Under the pieces are notes generated by a model that saw only the letters and a program-made list of their open reading frames with translations, was not told where the DNA came from and ran no database searches. Below are positions 18,423 to 26,399 of a DNA stretch of 64,000 nt, piece after piece. Location: positions 1,984,001-2,048,000 of the forward strand of contig NZ_CP062165.1 in assembly GCF_014844075.1 (NCBI RefSeq). The letters run 5' to 3'. This DNA is from Paenibacillus sp. JNUCC-31 (GTDB lineage Bacteria > Bacillota > Bacilli > Paenibacillales > Paenibacillaceae). Position 1 is the stretch's first letter, and every line of letters starts with the position of its first letter. Position numbers and translations under genes: made by a program.

Positions 18423-20030
18423 TTACTCTTCGAAGTACATCTTCTCAAACGGAATTTCGTATTGCGAAACGTTAAAGCCGACACCCTGCAGCGCCTTAAT
18501 ATGAACGGCTTTGGTAACGGAATAGGTCAATGGAATATATACATTTTCTTGATGAATATACGTTAAAATCTCTTTGTACATTTGCTCGCGCTGTTCCTCA
18601 TTCTGCTCAACCATCAGGTCCGTGATCATATGATCCAGCCACTCTTTTTTCTCCAGCCCCAATTGGGCTTGATAATCGGCGTGGGAGGGCACCCTCCATG
18701 AAGAGACATACGTTTGCGGATCATATGGCAATCCCCAGGAAAGGGAATACATCAGATCGAATTCACCCGTTTTCTGACGATCCAGATAGGCCTGCTTTTC
18801 TTCTCCAACAATGTTTAAAGCGATGCCAACCTGCTTCAGATCATTTTGCATGGATTCACTAATGGTTCGCTCCTGCGCGTTATCGGAGTTGTAATAGATT
18901 GTTAGTTCAAGCTTGTTCCCGTCTTTGTAACGATAGCCATCCGAGCCTGCAATCCAGCCAGCCGCCGTAAGCAGATCACTAGCTTTATTCATGTCATATT
19001 GAACCCCCTCAAGGCCCACATCAGCGTATGGAACCGAGGTAGAGAGCAGCGTATCCGCCACTTGTTCCGTCCCGTTTAGAATGCCATCCGCGATGATTTG
19101 TTTATGAATGGCATACATCAGTGCTTCACGCACTTGGGGCTCGCGAGTTGCTGAACGGTTCGTATTAAGAACGATCGCGCGTGAGCCAACCGGATGACTG
19201 ATGACCGTGCTGTATTTCCCCTGATCCGTCAACACTTTGAACGATTCATTATCTACCATGTCACCGTCCGAACCGAATAACAGGTCTACTTCTCCCTTTT
19301 CCAGGGCAAGCAGAATCGTTTGATGGTCAGGCATGACTTTCCACTTAATCGTTTGGATCTGCGGTTTGTCTCCCCAGTAATTTTCATTGACCGTAAATGT
19401 CGCGTACTGGTCCTGCTTGTGCTCTGTTAAAATGTATGGCCCTGTTCCGGCATAGCTGCTAACTCCATTCGCAGTTGTACCGTCAACAAAGCTTTTCGGT
19501 GAGATGAAGCGAAACGGACGTGTTAACCCCAATTCCTCCAGTGTCGGGTAATACGGGTCTTTCAACACAATCTGGAACGTGGAGTCATCAATCACCTTCG
19601 TCTCCTTGATCTCAGCGACCAGATTCAGCCATGAGTTCTTCTCGACATTCTCCAGTACTGCATCGATATTCAGCTTCACGGCTTCGGCATTAAATGCCTC
19701 TCCATCCGAAAATTGAACATCTTTATGTAAATAGAAGGTATACGTTGTGCCATCTTCTGATATATCCCATTTCTCCGCGAGTGCAGGCTTAATGCCTTCT
19801 GGCGTATTGATTATAAGAGATTCGAATACCATATTCTGTGCCGGCATCTCTCCCGCGTATAGATGAGGATTAATATCTCTGATATCCTTCGTGCTGGCAA
19901 AGACCAACTCGGCGTTGGATGCTTTGGAGGTTTGCTCTGCGTTTCCTGCTTCTGTCCCGGTGCATGCCGATAATACAAGCAGAATCGAAATCAATAAAGC
20001 CAGTGTGTAAACCTTGCGTGATGTATGCAT
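18423..20030 (-). CDS. NikA-type metal/metallophore-binding lipoprotein under tandem Zur boxes
   Basis: 535-residue SBP_bac_5 lipoprotein (lipobox LSAC, Cys23). It resembles E. coli NikA as I remember it in several diagnostic stretches: RPFRFISPKSF, DLLFGSDGDM, QVADTLLSTSVPYADVGL, SSWRVPSHADYQAQLGLEKK and EIPFEKMYF. It also parallels CntA in NPHLYAGEMPAQNMVFESL. Classical NikA proteins bind nickel complexes such as Ni-histidine. Here two Zur boxes precede the gene, so a zinc-chelate ligand is at least as likely as nickel. Start ATG 20030 has AAGGAAGGG upstream. Confidence 0.85.
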   Translation of the reverse strand: MHTSRKVYTLALLISILLVLSACTGTEAGNAEQTSKASNAELVFASTKDIRDINPHLYAGEMPAQNMVFESLIINTPEGIKPALAEKWDISEDGTTYTFYLHKDVQFSDGEAFNAEAVKLNIDAVLENVEKNSWLNLVAEIKETKVIDDSTFQIVLKDPYYPTLEELGLTRPFRFISPKSFVDGTTANGVSSYAGTGPYILTEHKQDQYATFTVNENYWGDKPQIQTIKWKVMPDHQTILLALEKGEVDLLFGSDGDMVDNESFKVLTDQGKYSTVISHPVGSRAIVLNTNRSATREPQVREALMYAIHKQIIADGILNGTEQVADTLLSTSVPYADVGLEGVQYDMNKASDLLTAAGWIAGSDGYRYKDGNKLELTIYYNSDNAQERTISESMQNDLKQVGIALNIVGEEKQAYLDRQKTGEFDLMYSLSWGLPYDPQTYVSSWRVPSHADYQAQLGLEKKEWLDHMITDLMVEQNEEQREQMYKEILTYIHQENVYIPLTYSVTKAVHIKALQGVGFNVSQYEIPFEKMYFEE

Positions 20031-20057
20031 GATTCCCTTCCTTTTCCCTCATAAAGT

Positions 20058-20250
20058 AGATAAGTTGAAACCATTAAACATTACACTTGGCCACTCCGAG
20101 TGCAGAATCATCTTCTGATCGCTGTTATCCCCAGATTTTTTTTGATTCCCTTCTCCAAAGGGAAAAATCCGGTGATAAAGGCGAACGCTTCGCTTCTTCT
20201 GATTGATCCCGCTCTCTTCGTTCTTGTGTAATTGTTCAGTTCTTCTTATA
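20058..20250 (+). repeat. Palindromic MITE-like element, copy C (diverged short form)
   Basis: About 193 bp with the core CTTCTGATCGCTGTTATCCC, inner GGTGATAAAGGCGAACG and degenerate ends. It is the most diverged full-length copy. It lies between the tandem Zur boxes and the NikA-like gene, again inside the transcribed leader. Confidence 0.8.
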
Positions 20251-20274
20251 AAGTGATTTCAGTATTATCTTGTA

Positions 20275-20317
20275 TAAATGTAATGATTACGATTTATAAT
20301 AGTAATTATTACGATTA
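20275..20317 (-). promoter_or_regulatory. Tandem Zur boxes of the NikA-like operon
   Basis: Two palindromes, GTAATGATTACGATTT (centre 20285) and AGTAATTATTACGATTA (centre 20307), lie 22 bases apart. That is about two helical turns, which would allow two Zur dimers on one face of the DNA. They lie directly downstream of the -10. Confidence 0.85.
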
Positions 20318-20324
20318 GAATCGT

Positions 20325-20354
20325 AGCATACAATGTGGAGAACCACAATAACAA
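20325..20354 (-). promoter_or_regulatory. Promoter of the NikA-like operon
   Basis: On the minus strand TTGTTA (20349-20354), an 18-base spacer and TATGCT (20325-20330) precede the first Zur box, the same layout as at the other two Zur promoters. Confidence 0.6.
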
Positions 20355-20373
20355 AATTAAAAATGGAAATAGC

Positions 20374-20410
20374 AAAAAAACGGCCACCTGATTGAGGTCA
20401 CCGTTTTTTG
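20374..20410 (-). terminator. Rho-independent terminator after the sulfur cluster
   Basis: The stem ACGGCCACCT/AGGTCACCGT (two mismatches, short loop) is flanked by A and T runs on both sides. On the minus strand it ends in seven T residues and would stop the amidohydrolase-end operon. Confidence 0.8.
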
Positions 20411-20430
20411 CGTCCATTTCGCGATTGTAG

Positions 20431-20500
20431 TATATAAGTTAACACTAAAAATATTTACACTGCCACTCCGATGACAGAACAACCTTCCGAACGCTGTTAT
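20431..20500 (+). repeat. Palindromic element, truncated copy D
   Basis: The left arm (TATATAAGTTAACACTAAAA, ATTTACACTGCCACTCCGAT) and core up to CGCTGTTAT stop exactly where the amidohydrolase stop codon begins. The other half is absent. Confidence 0.75.
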
Positions 20501-20503
20501 CGG

Positions 20504-21727
20504 TTATCTGCCATCTGACTGTAACTTTTGCAATGCCTGTTCAGCCAGCGCAGCCAGAAGGTGTGCGCCAAGCGGCAGCGCACGTTCGTCCACATCGAAT
20601 GCAGGATGATGCCATTCATGCGGTCCTGACGTTCCGAGAAAGAGGAACAGACCCGGAACCTCCTTTTGATAAAAGGAAAAATCCTCGCCCGCCGGGGAAG
20701 GTATCGGTCGGATACTGTTCAGCCCAATCTCGCTCGCGACCTGCTCCGCCGCAGCAGCCAATGACGCATCATTGACCACGGCAGGGGGGCCCTGAATCCA
20801 GCGCACGGTAGCCCGTGTCCCGTAGGCTGCTGCAACACCAGCAACCACCTGGTTGAACCGCTCGCGAATCCGGGCACGCACCTTCTCGTCAAAGGTACGC
20901 ACGGTGCCATCCAAGATGGCTTCTTCGGGAATGACGTTCCAGGCAGTGCCGCTGTTAATTTTGGTCACACTGATCACGGCGCTCTCCTGTGCTCCGACAT
21001 TACGACTCACGATGGCCTGTAATGCAGTCACGATATGGGAAGCGACCACAATCGGGTCAATACCTGCTTCCGGCACCGCCGCATGCGTCCCTATACCTTC
21101 CACTTTGACCACAAAACCATCTGCCGCTGCGAGCAGCGCTCCTTCACGGATACCTACCGTACCGACCTGCAAATCCGGTTTGTTATGCAAACCAAAAACA
21201 GCCTGAACTTCGGATAGCGCTCCGCTCTGAATCACCTGCCGGGCCCCCGTCGCTTTCTCCTCCGATGGCTGGAATATCAAACGAACTTTGCCCTGAAGAT
21301 GGGACTCACGCTGTTTCAATAATCGTGCAGCACCGATCAGAATGGCGGTGTGTGCATCATGGCCGCAGGCATGCATTCGGCCAGCGACTTGAGAGGCATA
21401 CTCCAGCTTCGTCTCTTCCTGGATCGGCAGCGCATCAATATCTGCGCGCAATGCCACTACCGGGCCATCACCCTGCCCAATTTCAGCAATAAGGCCCGTT
21501 CGCAGTGAATATTCATCTGCAATCCGTACCCCTTCCTCCACCAGCCAGCCTCGGATGGCCTCTGTCGTTTCCCGTTCCTCACCGGATAGCTCGGGGTTAC
21601 GATGCAAATGTCGCCGAATCGCCGTTAAGTGTTCTGCGAATTCCTCATCCTGCCCAACGTCAAGTTCAAGCTTGCGGCTCTGTTCTTCTTGGTCTGCCTG
21701 CTCAGGCTGTTTCAGATCACTGCTCAC
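20504..21727 (-). CDS. M20-family amidohydrolase (N-acyl amino acid deacylase type)
   Basis: 407-residue metal-dependent peptidase-family M20D enzyme. The metal site motifs are ADIDALPIQEET, HACGHDAHTAILIGAARLL and FQPSEEKATGARQVI; the C-terminal PSPAGEDFSFY carries another ligand. Relatives (HipO, YxeP, YtnL) remove N-acyl groups, including acetyl from S-substituted N-acetylcysteine. The start is the GTG at 21727, with AGGAGG seven bases upstream; the ATG at 21748 overlaps that site. It is the last gene of the organosulfur cluster, which suggests deacetylation of an oxidised thioether intermediate. Confidence 0.85.
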   Translation of the reverse strand: MSSDLKQPEQADQEEQSRKLELDVGQDEEFAEHLTAIRRHLHRNPELSGEERETTEAIRGWLVEEGVRIADEYSLRTGLIAEIGQGDGPVVALRADIDALPIQEETKLEYASQVAGRMHACGHDAHTAILIGAARLLKQRESHLQGKVRLIFQPSEEKATGARQVIQSGALSEVQAVFGLHNKPDLQVGTVGIREGALLAAADGFVVKVEGIGTHAAVPEAGIDPIVVASHIVTALQAIVSRNVGAQESAVISVTKINSGTAWNVIPEEAILDGTVRTFDEKVRARIRERFNQVVAGVAAAYGTRATVRWIQGPPAVVNDASLAAAAEQVASEIGLNSIRPIPSPAGEDFSFYQKEVPGLFLFLGTSGPHEWHHPAFDVDERALPLGAHLLAALAEQALQKLQSDGR

Positions 21728-21757
21728 GACATAACCTCCTTTTATCATCGTATATTC

Positions 21758-22819
21758 CTAACTGATTACCGCTTGTGCAGGTGTTGAATCATTCGTGAAT
21801 TCACCCAGTCCCTGCTCATTCAGAGCCTCACGCAGCAATTCAAATGAACGAATGCGCTTGGTAAAATCACGTGTGGCTGTGGTGACCATCAGTTCATCCA
21901 CAGCAAAATCCTGCTGGAACTTCGCCAGAGCTGGACCGACCGTTTCCTTCGTACCTCTCGTCACACTTGGCTCCAGAATCTCGATCCGATACTTCTCGTT
22001 CGACTGCCGTCCGAATTCTTCCGCCTGCTCCACGGAACCAACCGTCAATATCTTGCCATTCTCCAGATGGATCTTGACCAGCATATGTTCACTTGCCAGC
22101 CCTTCGGCTTCTTCCGTACTCTCCGCCACAATTAACGACAGGGCGAGGATGGCATACGGCTCCCGCCCATGTGAACGGTCGAATTGTTCCCGGTAAATAC
22201 GCAGAGCCTCCAGAGCCACCTCCGTATTGCTATTAATAAACAACGAAAATACATAAGGCAACCCCAATTCTGCCGCCATGCCTGCACTGTCGATACTTGC
22301 CCCAAGCACGTATAGCTCGGCGGGGATCTCGGATACCGGTGCAGCGCTCAAACCGGCCAAAGGATGTGTTTCATCTTCATGTGGTTCATTATGAATGAAC
22401 TGCTTCACCTGATTGATTTTATCCTTCAGTGAAGCGGCCTCCTGAATTCCTTGCTGTAGTGCCTGTGTGGAACGGGGCAATCCCCCCGGCGCACGTCCAA
22501 TACCCAGATCGATTCTTCCCGGGCCAAGCGCAGAGAGCACATTGAAGTTCTCGGCCACTTTGTAAGGACTATAATGTTGGAGCATCACCCCGCCAGAACC
22601 GAGACGTATCCGCTCCGTATGCGCCAGCAAGTGGGAAATGAGCACTTCGGGTGAGGAGCCGGCAACATGGCCTGAATCATGATGTTCCGATACCCAGAAC
22701 CGATGAAATCCAAGCTGTTCAGCTCGCTGTACCAATTCAATCGTATGCCGAAACGCATCAATCGGCGACTCCCCTTCGTAGATCGGGGTTTGATCCAATA
22801 TGCCAACACGAATACCCAT
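21758..22819 (-). CDS. Luciferase-like flavin-dependent monooxygenase (YtmO type)
   Basis: 353-residue LLM-class FMN-dependent oxidoreductase with the single-component-like signature VGILDQTPI, FWVSEHHDSGHVAGSSPEVL, GSGGVMLQHYSPYKVAE and RIDLGIGRAPGG. It probably uses reduced FMN from the reductase encoded nearby to oxidise an organosulfur substrate. It lies between the LysR regulator and the amidohydrolase on the same strand. Confidence 0.8.
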   Translation of the reverse strand: MGIRVGILDQTPIYEGESPIDAFRHTIELVQRAEQLGFHRFWVSEHHDSGHVAGSSPEVLISHLLAHTERIRLGSGGVMLQHYSPYKVAENFNVLSALGPGRIDLGIGRAPGGLPRSTQALQQGIQEAASLKDKINQVKQFIHNEPHEDETHPLAGLSAAPVSEIPAELYVLGASIDSAGMAAELGLPYVFSLFINSNTEVALEALRIYREQFDRSHGREPYAILALSLIVAESTEEAEGLASEHMLVKIHLENGKILTVGSVEQAEEFGRQSNEKYRIEILEPSVTRGTKETVGPALAKFQQDFAVDELMVTTATRDFTKRIRSFELLREALNEQGLGEFTNDSTPAQAVIS

Positions 22820-22888
22820 CCTATTCTCCTCCTTCGATCATGCCGAACCTGACTTATTAAAATCCTTCCTGCTTCCTTAATGGATGCT

Positions 22889-23761
22889 CTATAGCTGCCG
22901 CAGCAGTTCCCCGAAAGGCTCTGCAAAAGGCGAGTGTTCCTCTTTTAACGTAACGACGCTGATCTGCAACGATACACCTGCAACCTCGTGCACCTGAATG
23001 GGGAACAGCTCCTGCTCCCGTACTTCCTTCTGTACTGTTAATCCAGGCAGAAATGCGATGCCTGCCCCCTGCATAACCAGTTTCTTCGCCGTTTCCGAAT
23101 GATCGACATGATATGTAATATCCGGTGGATGTTCCAGCGAGTCAAAGGCCCGATGAATGCGCAGCCAGTCCAGTGAACCACATTCGAAAAAGACAAGCCG
23201 CTCATTCCGGATGGCTTCCATACTGACATGCCCGCGTTCGATAAACGGGTGTCCTTTGTAAACGTAAAGCTGAATGGGATCTTCATAAAAGGCAACCGTA
23301 CGAATCGCCGGGTGCATGACCTTGCGTACAAACGCCAGATCGATCTCCTGATTCAGCAGCTTGGCGACCAATTGATCTGTCGTTGCTGTCGTCAGCTTCA
23401 TGCTGACTTCGGGATAAGCTTCCTTGATTTTGGGCAGAAAGTCCGGAATGACATAATTGGATACGGATACCGTACTGCCGAGTCGCAGTGCATCGGGCGT
23501 CGTACGGCGTTGCTGGATCTTCTGTCTGCCCTTCTGAATCACTTGCAGCACTTGCTGGGCGTAGGGAAGGAATTTTCTTCCTTCTTCCGTGAGCACAATC
23601 TGTTTGCCAAGACGGTCAAACAATTTGCATCCGAGTTCACGTTCAAGGGACTGAATACGAGCGGTGACAGAAGGTTGGGACAAAAAGAGTACCTCGGCAG
23701 CCTTATTGAAGCTTCCGTAATGATTGATGTATACAAATGCTTCAATGTTCTCAATATTCAT
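22889..23761 (-). CDS. LysR-family transcriptional regulator
   Basis: 290-residue LysR protein with N-terminal winged HTH (MNIENIEAFVYINHYGSFNK, LFLSQPSVTARIQSLERELG) and the substrate-binding domain beyond residue ~90. Start ATG 23761 with GGGGGG upstream; an upstream ATG (23836) lies in the truncated repeat. It sits within the sulfur cluster and is probably its activator, like YtlI/CysL proteins in Bacillus. The inducer is unknown. Confidence 0.87.
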   Translation of the reverse strand: MNIENIEAFVYINHYGSFNKAAEVLFLSQPSVTARIQSLERELGCKLFDRLGKQIVLTEEGRKFLPYAQQVLQVIQKGRQKIQQRRTTPDALRLGSTVSVSNYVIPDFLPKIKEAYPEVSMKLTTATTDQLVAKLLNQEIDLAFVRKVMHPAIRTVAFYEDPIQLYVYKGHPFIERGHVSMEAIRNERLVFFECGSLDWLRIHRAFDSLEHPPDITYHVDHSETAKKLVMQGAGIAFLPGLTVQKEVREQELFPIQVHEVAGVSLQISVVTLKEEHSPFAEPFGELLRQL

Positions 23762-23782
23762 AAGCGCCCCCCGAATCCAGTT

Positions 23783-23842
23783 TATATACACATTGAACAA
23801 AGAATATTTATACTTGCTACTCTGATGACAGAACAACCTTGA
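23783..23842 (+). repeat. Palindromic element, truncated copy E
   Basis: About 60 bp: the arm TATATACACATTGAACAAAG, then ATTTATACTTGCTACTCTGA and GACAGAACAACCTT. The rest is missing. It lies just upstream of the LysR gene. Confidence 0.65.
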
Positions 23843-23878
23843 TTTCTATATCTATTTATCCAATGAATTTACTTGGTT

Positions 23879-24430
23879 TTATGATATCGTAAACCCATTC
23901 TTTTCCAGCGTCAATATCAATTCTTCCAGAGAACGATCCAATCGTGCAGTGATATCCGCCGAAATTACGTATTTCCCGTCATCGAGTCGATCAATTCCCT
24001 GATCAACCGCATATACCCCGCCGAGAATATGTCTGCCGCCAAGTGCTGCCAGAACAGGCTTCAATGCATAATCGATGGCGAGCAGATGGGCGATCGAGCC
24101 TCCGATGACGAGTGGAAGAGACAGTTTGCCCCGCAGTCCTTCTTGTGGAATCAGATCCAGGAACAGCTTCAGCACACCTGAGTACGATGCTTTGTATACC
24201 GGAGTCGCCACAATGACGGCGTCCGCAGCTTCAACGACAGCGAGTGCATCCCGAATGATTGAGCTATCGAATCGGGCTTGCACCAGATCTTCCGCTGGCA
24301 GGTCAGCCACATGAATCACCTCAACGGTAATGCCTGCCTCTTTTAATTTATTGCTGCTGTAATCGGTAAGGCCTGTCAGACGCGAACGTTTGGAAGGCGC
24401 TCCGGCAATAATAACGACATGTGACATCAT
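23879..24430 (-). CDS. NADPH-dependent FMN reductase (SsuE/MsuE-like)
   Basis: 183-residue flavodoxin-fold reductase with opening VVIIAGAPSKRSRLTG, the substrate loop DAVIVATPVYKASYSGVLKLFLDLIPQEGLRGK and VIGGSIAHLLAIDYALKPVLAALG. SsuE-type enzymes supply FMNH2 to two-component monooxygenases, and two such monooxygenases are encoded in the cluster. Two adjacent ATGs (24430, 24427) follow AGGAGG; either may be used. It is 21 bases downstream of the permease gene. Confidence 0.87.
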   Translation of the reverse strand: MMSHVVIIAGAPSKRSRLTGLTDYSSNKLKEAGITVEVIHVADLPAEDLVQARFDSSIIRDALAVVEAADAVIVATPVYKASYSGVLKLFLDLIPQEGLRGKLSLPLVIGGSIAHLLAIDYALKPVLAALGGRHILGGVYAVDQGIDRLDDGKYVISADITARLDRSLEELILTLEKNGFTIS

Positions 24431-24451
24431 GATTCCTCCTTGGAATAGCGG

Positions 24452-25369
24452 TCAAGCCGCTCCTTTTACTTTGGGGTCAAGCCGATCGCGAATATCGTCT
24501 CCAATCAGATTAACCGCCAGTACAAACATGGTAATTGCGAGTCCCGGGAAGGTACAGATCCACCAGGCCACCGTCAGATAACCTCTTCCTTGCGAGAGCA
24601 GCGCTCCCCAGTCCGGAATTTCCTTCAACACGCCAAGTCCGAGAAAGCTGAGCCCGGAGCCTGTCAGAATGGAGCTACCCACGCCGAGCGTCGCCATCAC
24701 CAGCAACGGTGACAACGAATGAGGCAGTACATGTTTCCAGAAAATACGGGCATTGGAGCCCCCAAGCGAACGTGTAGCTGTAATAAAAGGCAAACCTTTA
24801 ACGGACATCACCTGCCCACGCATCACCCGTGCATACCCCGGAATGGAGGATACCGCAACAGCCAGTGCAATGTTAAGCAGTCCTGGCCCCAACGCTGCCG
24901 CGACGGACAATGCCAGTAACACGCCTGGAACAGCCATCAGAATATCGACGGCGCGCATGGTGATAGTGTCCAAAATACCTCCTGCATAGCCTGCAATAAT
25001 GCCAAGGGCACTGCCCACAAGTCCACCTACGAGCACCGAGGCAAATCCAATCAGCAGTGAATCCCTGCTGCCATGCACAACTACACTGAACATATCCCTG
25101 CCAAAATAATCGGTCCCAAACAGGTGCACAGCAGAGGGAGCCTGCAGGATGGCATCCGTCATCATCTGAGTAGGGTCATAAGGAGCAATCCAGCCCGGCA
25201 CGACTGCACAAGTGACGGTAAACACCACGATCAGCAACGCTGCATAAAAGAATAAACGGGAAACCGCGAATGAGACGCGGTGACGCAGAGGACGGCGACT
25301 CCAGAGGCGTAAACGCCCTGTTCTGCCGATCCAGCCTTTTTTGTCACCCACCAATGGTTTCATGCTCAT
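24452..25369 (-). CDS. Peptide/opine-type ABC permease (DppC-like)
   Basis: 305-residue permease of the DppC/GsiD family. It has a basic cytoplasmic N-terminus, an OppC-type N-terminal helix and about six membrane segments with coupling loop FITATRSLGGSNARIFWKHV. It ends NLIGDDIRDRLDPKVKG. Start ATG 25369 follows GGAGGAG. It forms the channel with the DppB-like protein. No ATPase gene accompanies it in this cluster. Confidence 0.85.
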   Translation of the reverse strand: MSMKPLVGDKKGWIGRTGRLRLWSRRPLRHRVSFAVSRLFFYAALLIVVFTVTCAVVPGWIAPYDPTQMMTDAILQAPSAVHLFGTDYFGRDMFSVVVHGSRDSLLIGFASVLVGGLVGSALGIIAGYAGGILDTITMRAVDILMAVPGVLLALSVAAALGPGLLNIALAVAVSSIPGYARVMRGQVMSVKGLPFITATRSLGGSNARIFWKHVLPHSLSPLLVMATLGVGSSILTGSGLSFLGLGVLKEIPDWGALLSQGRGYLTVAWWICTFPGLAITMFVLAVNLIGDDIRDRLDPKVKGAA

Positions 25370-25424
25370 AAGACTCCTCCTTCCTTACTCCGCGTTCAGA
25401 TGTTTAAGACTGTTCCATCCGTCA

Positions 25425-26357
25425 TCACGTTCGGACTGCACGCCTAACTCGGGGATCAATGTACGCATAAGAGATATCCACCAGTAAATTCAACACGACA
25501 TAGATAATCGCTGTAAAAAAGACAACTCCCTGCACGACAGGCAGGTCTTTGGCCATCAACGCATCCGCGATGATTCTGCCGATCCCCTGTCTAGAGAAGA
25601 CGGTCTCCACCACAACGGTTCCTGCGAGCAGATCACCGATCAACATGCCAATCACCGTCACCGCAGGAATCAGCGCATTTCGCAATGCATGAACGTACAT
25701 AATCGTTCGCTCTGTAAGCCCCTTGGCTCGCAATGCCACGATAAAGGGTTCATTCACCACTTCCAGCATGCTGTTACGCACCATACGAACGATGAAACCC
25801 GCACCGACGATCCCCAGTGTTGCAGCTGGAAGTACCAATGAACTGAACCCATCGGAACCCATCGCCGGGAACCAGCCAAGCTGTACCGAGAATAACAAAA
25901 TCAACAGAATGCCGGTCCAGAAGGTCGGCATGGAGATGCCAAACAATCCAACGAGCCGGGCGATGAAATCAATCACGCCATTACGATGAATGGCAGACAG
26001 TACGCCGAGCGTAATGCCGATGGTTATCGCTATGATCGAGCTGAGCGCGGTGAGTGCCAGTGTGGCCGGGAAATGTTCCAGTATCTTGGGCAGTACCGGG
26101 TCGGAATTGATCATGGATTTGCCGAAATCCCCACGCAACATGTCTCCGAAATAGTGGGCAAACTGAATGTAAAACGGCTGATCCAGACCAAGCTGAACCC
26201 GCAGGTTCTGAATCATCTCGGGTGTTGCCGATGACGGGTCCAGCATGAGCAGGACCGGATCACCCGGCAGCAGATACATGATGCAGTACACCAACACCGA
26301 AGCTCCGAAAATAACCAGAAGCGATGTAGCAAGTCTTGTCAGTATCGTTTGAACCAT
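25425..26357 (-). CDS. Peptide/opine-type ABC permease (DppB-like)
   Basis: 310-residue DppB/GsiC-family permease with N-terminal TRLATSLLVIFGASVLVYCI, coupling loop FIVALRAKGLTERTIMYVHA and end DISYAYIDPRVRRA. I chose the ATG at 26357 because AAGGAG lies about ten bases upstream; two ATGs at 26384/26387 have no ribosome site. It is the partner of the DppC-like permease and follows the binding-protein gene. Confidence 0.85.
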   Translation of the reverse strand: MVQTILTRLATSLLVIFGASVLVYCIMYLLPGDPVLLMLDPSSATPEMIQNLRVQLGLDQPFYIQFAHYFGDMLRGDFGKSMINSDPVLPKILEHFPATLALTALSSIIAITIGITLGVLSAIHRNGVIDFIARLVGLFGISMPTFWTGILLILLFSVQLGWFPAMGSDGFSSLVLPAATLGIVGAGFIVRMVRNSMLEVVNEPFIVALRAKGLTERTIMYVHALRNALIPAVTVIGMLIGDLLAGTVVVETVFSRQGIGRIIADALMAKDLPVVQGVVFFTAIIYVVLNLLVDISYAYIDPRVRRAVRT

Positions 26358-26399
26358 ACCGGGTCGTCTCCTTCCTGTCTGCATCATTGACGGTACGTT

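Noticed and set aside
15053..20030. Calling the second importer a plain nickel transporter (nikABCDE)
   Set aside because: Similarity to NikA is clear, but the tandem Zur boxes argue against a simple nickel assignment, so gene symbols were left blank.
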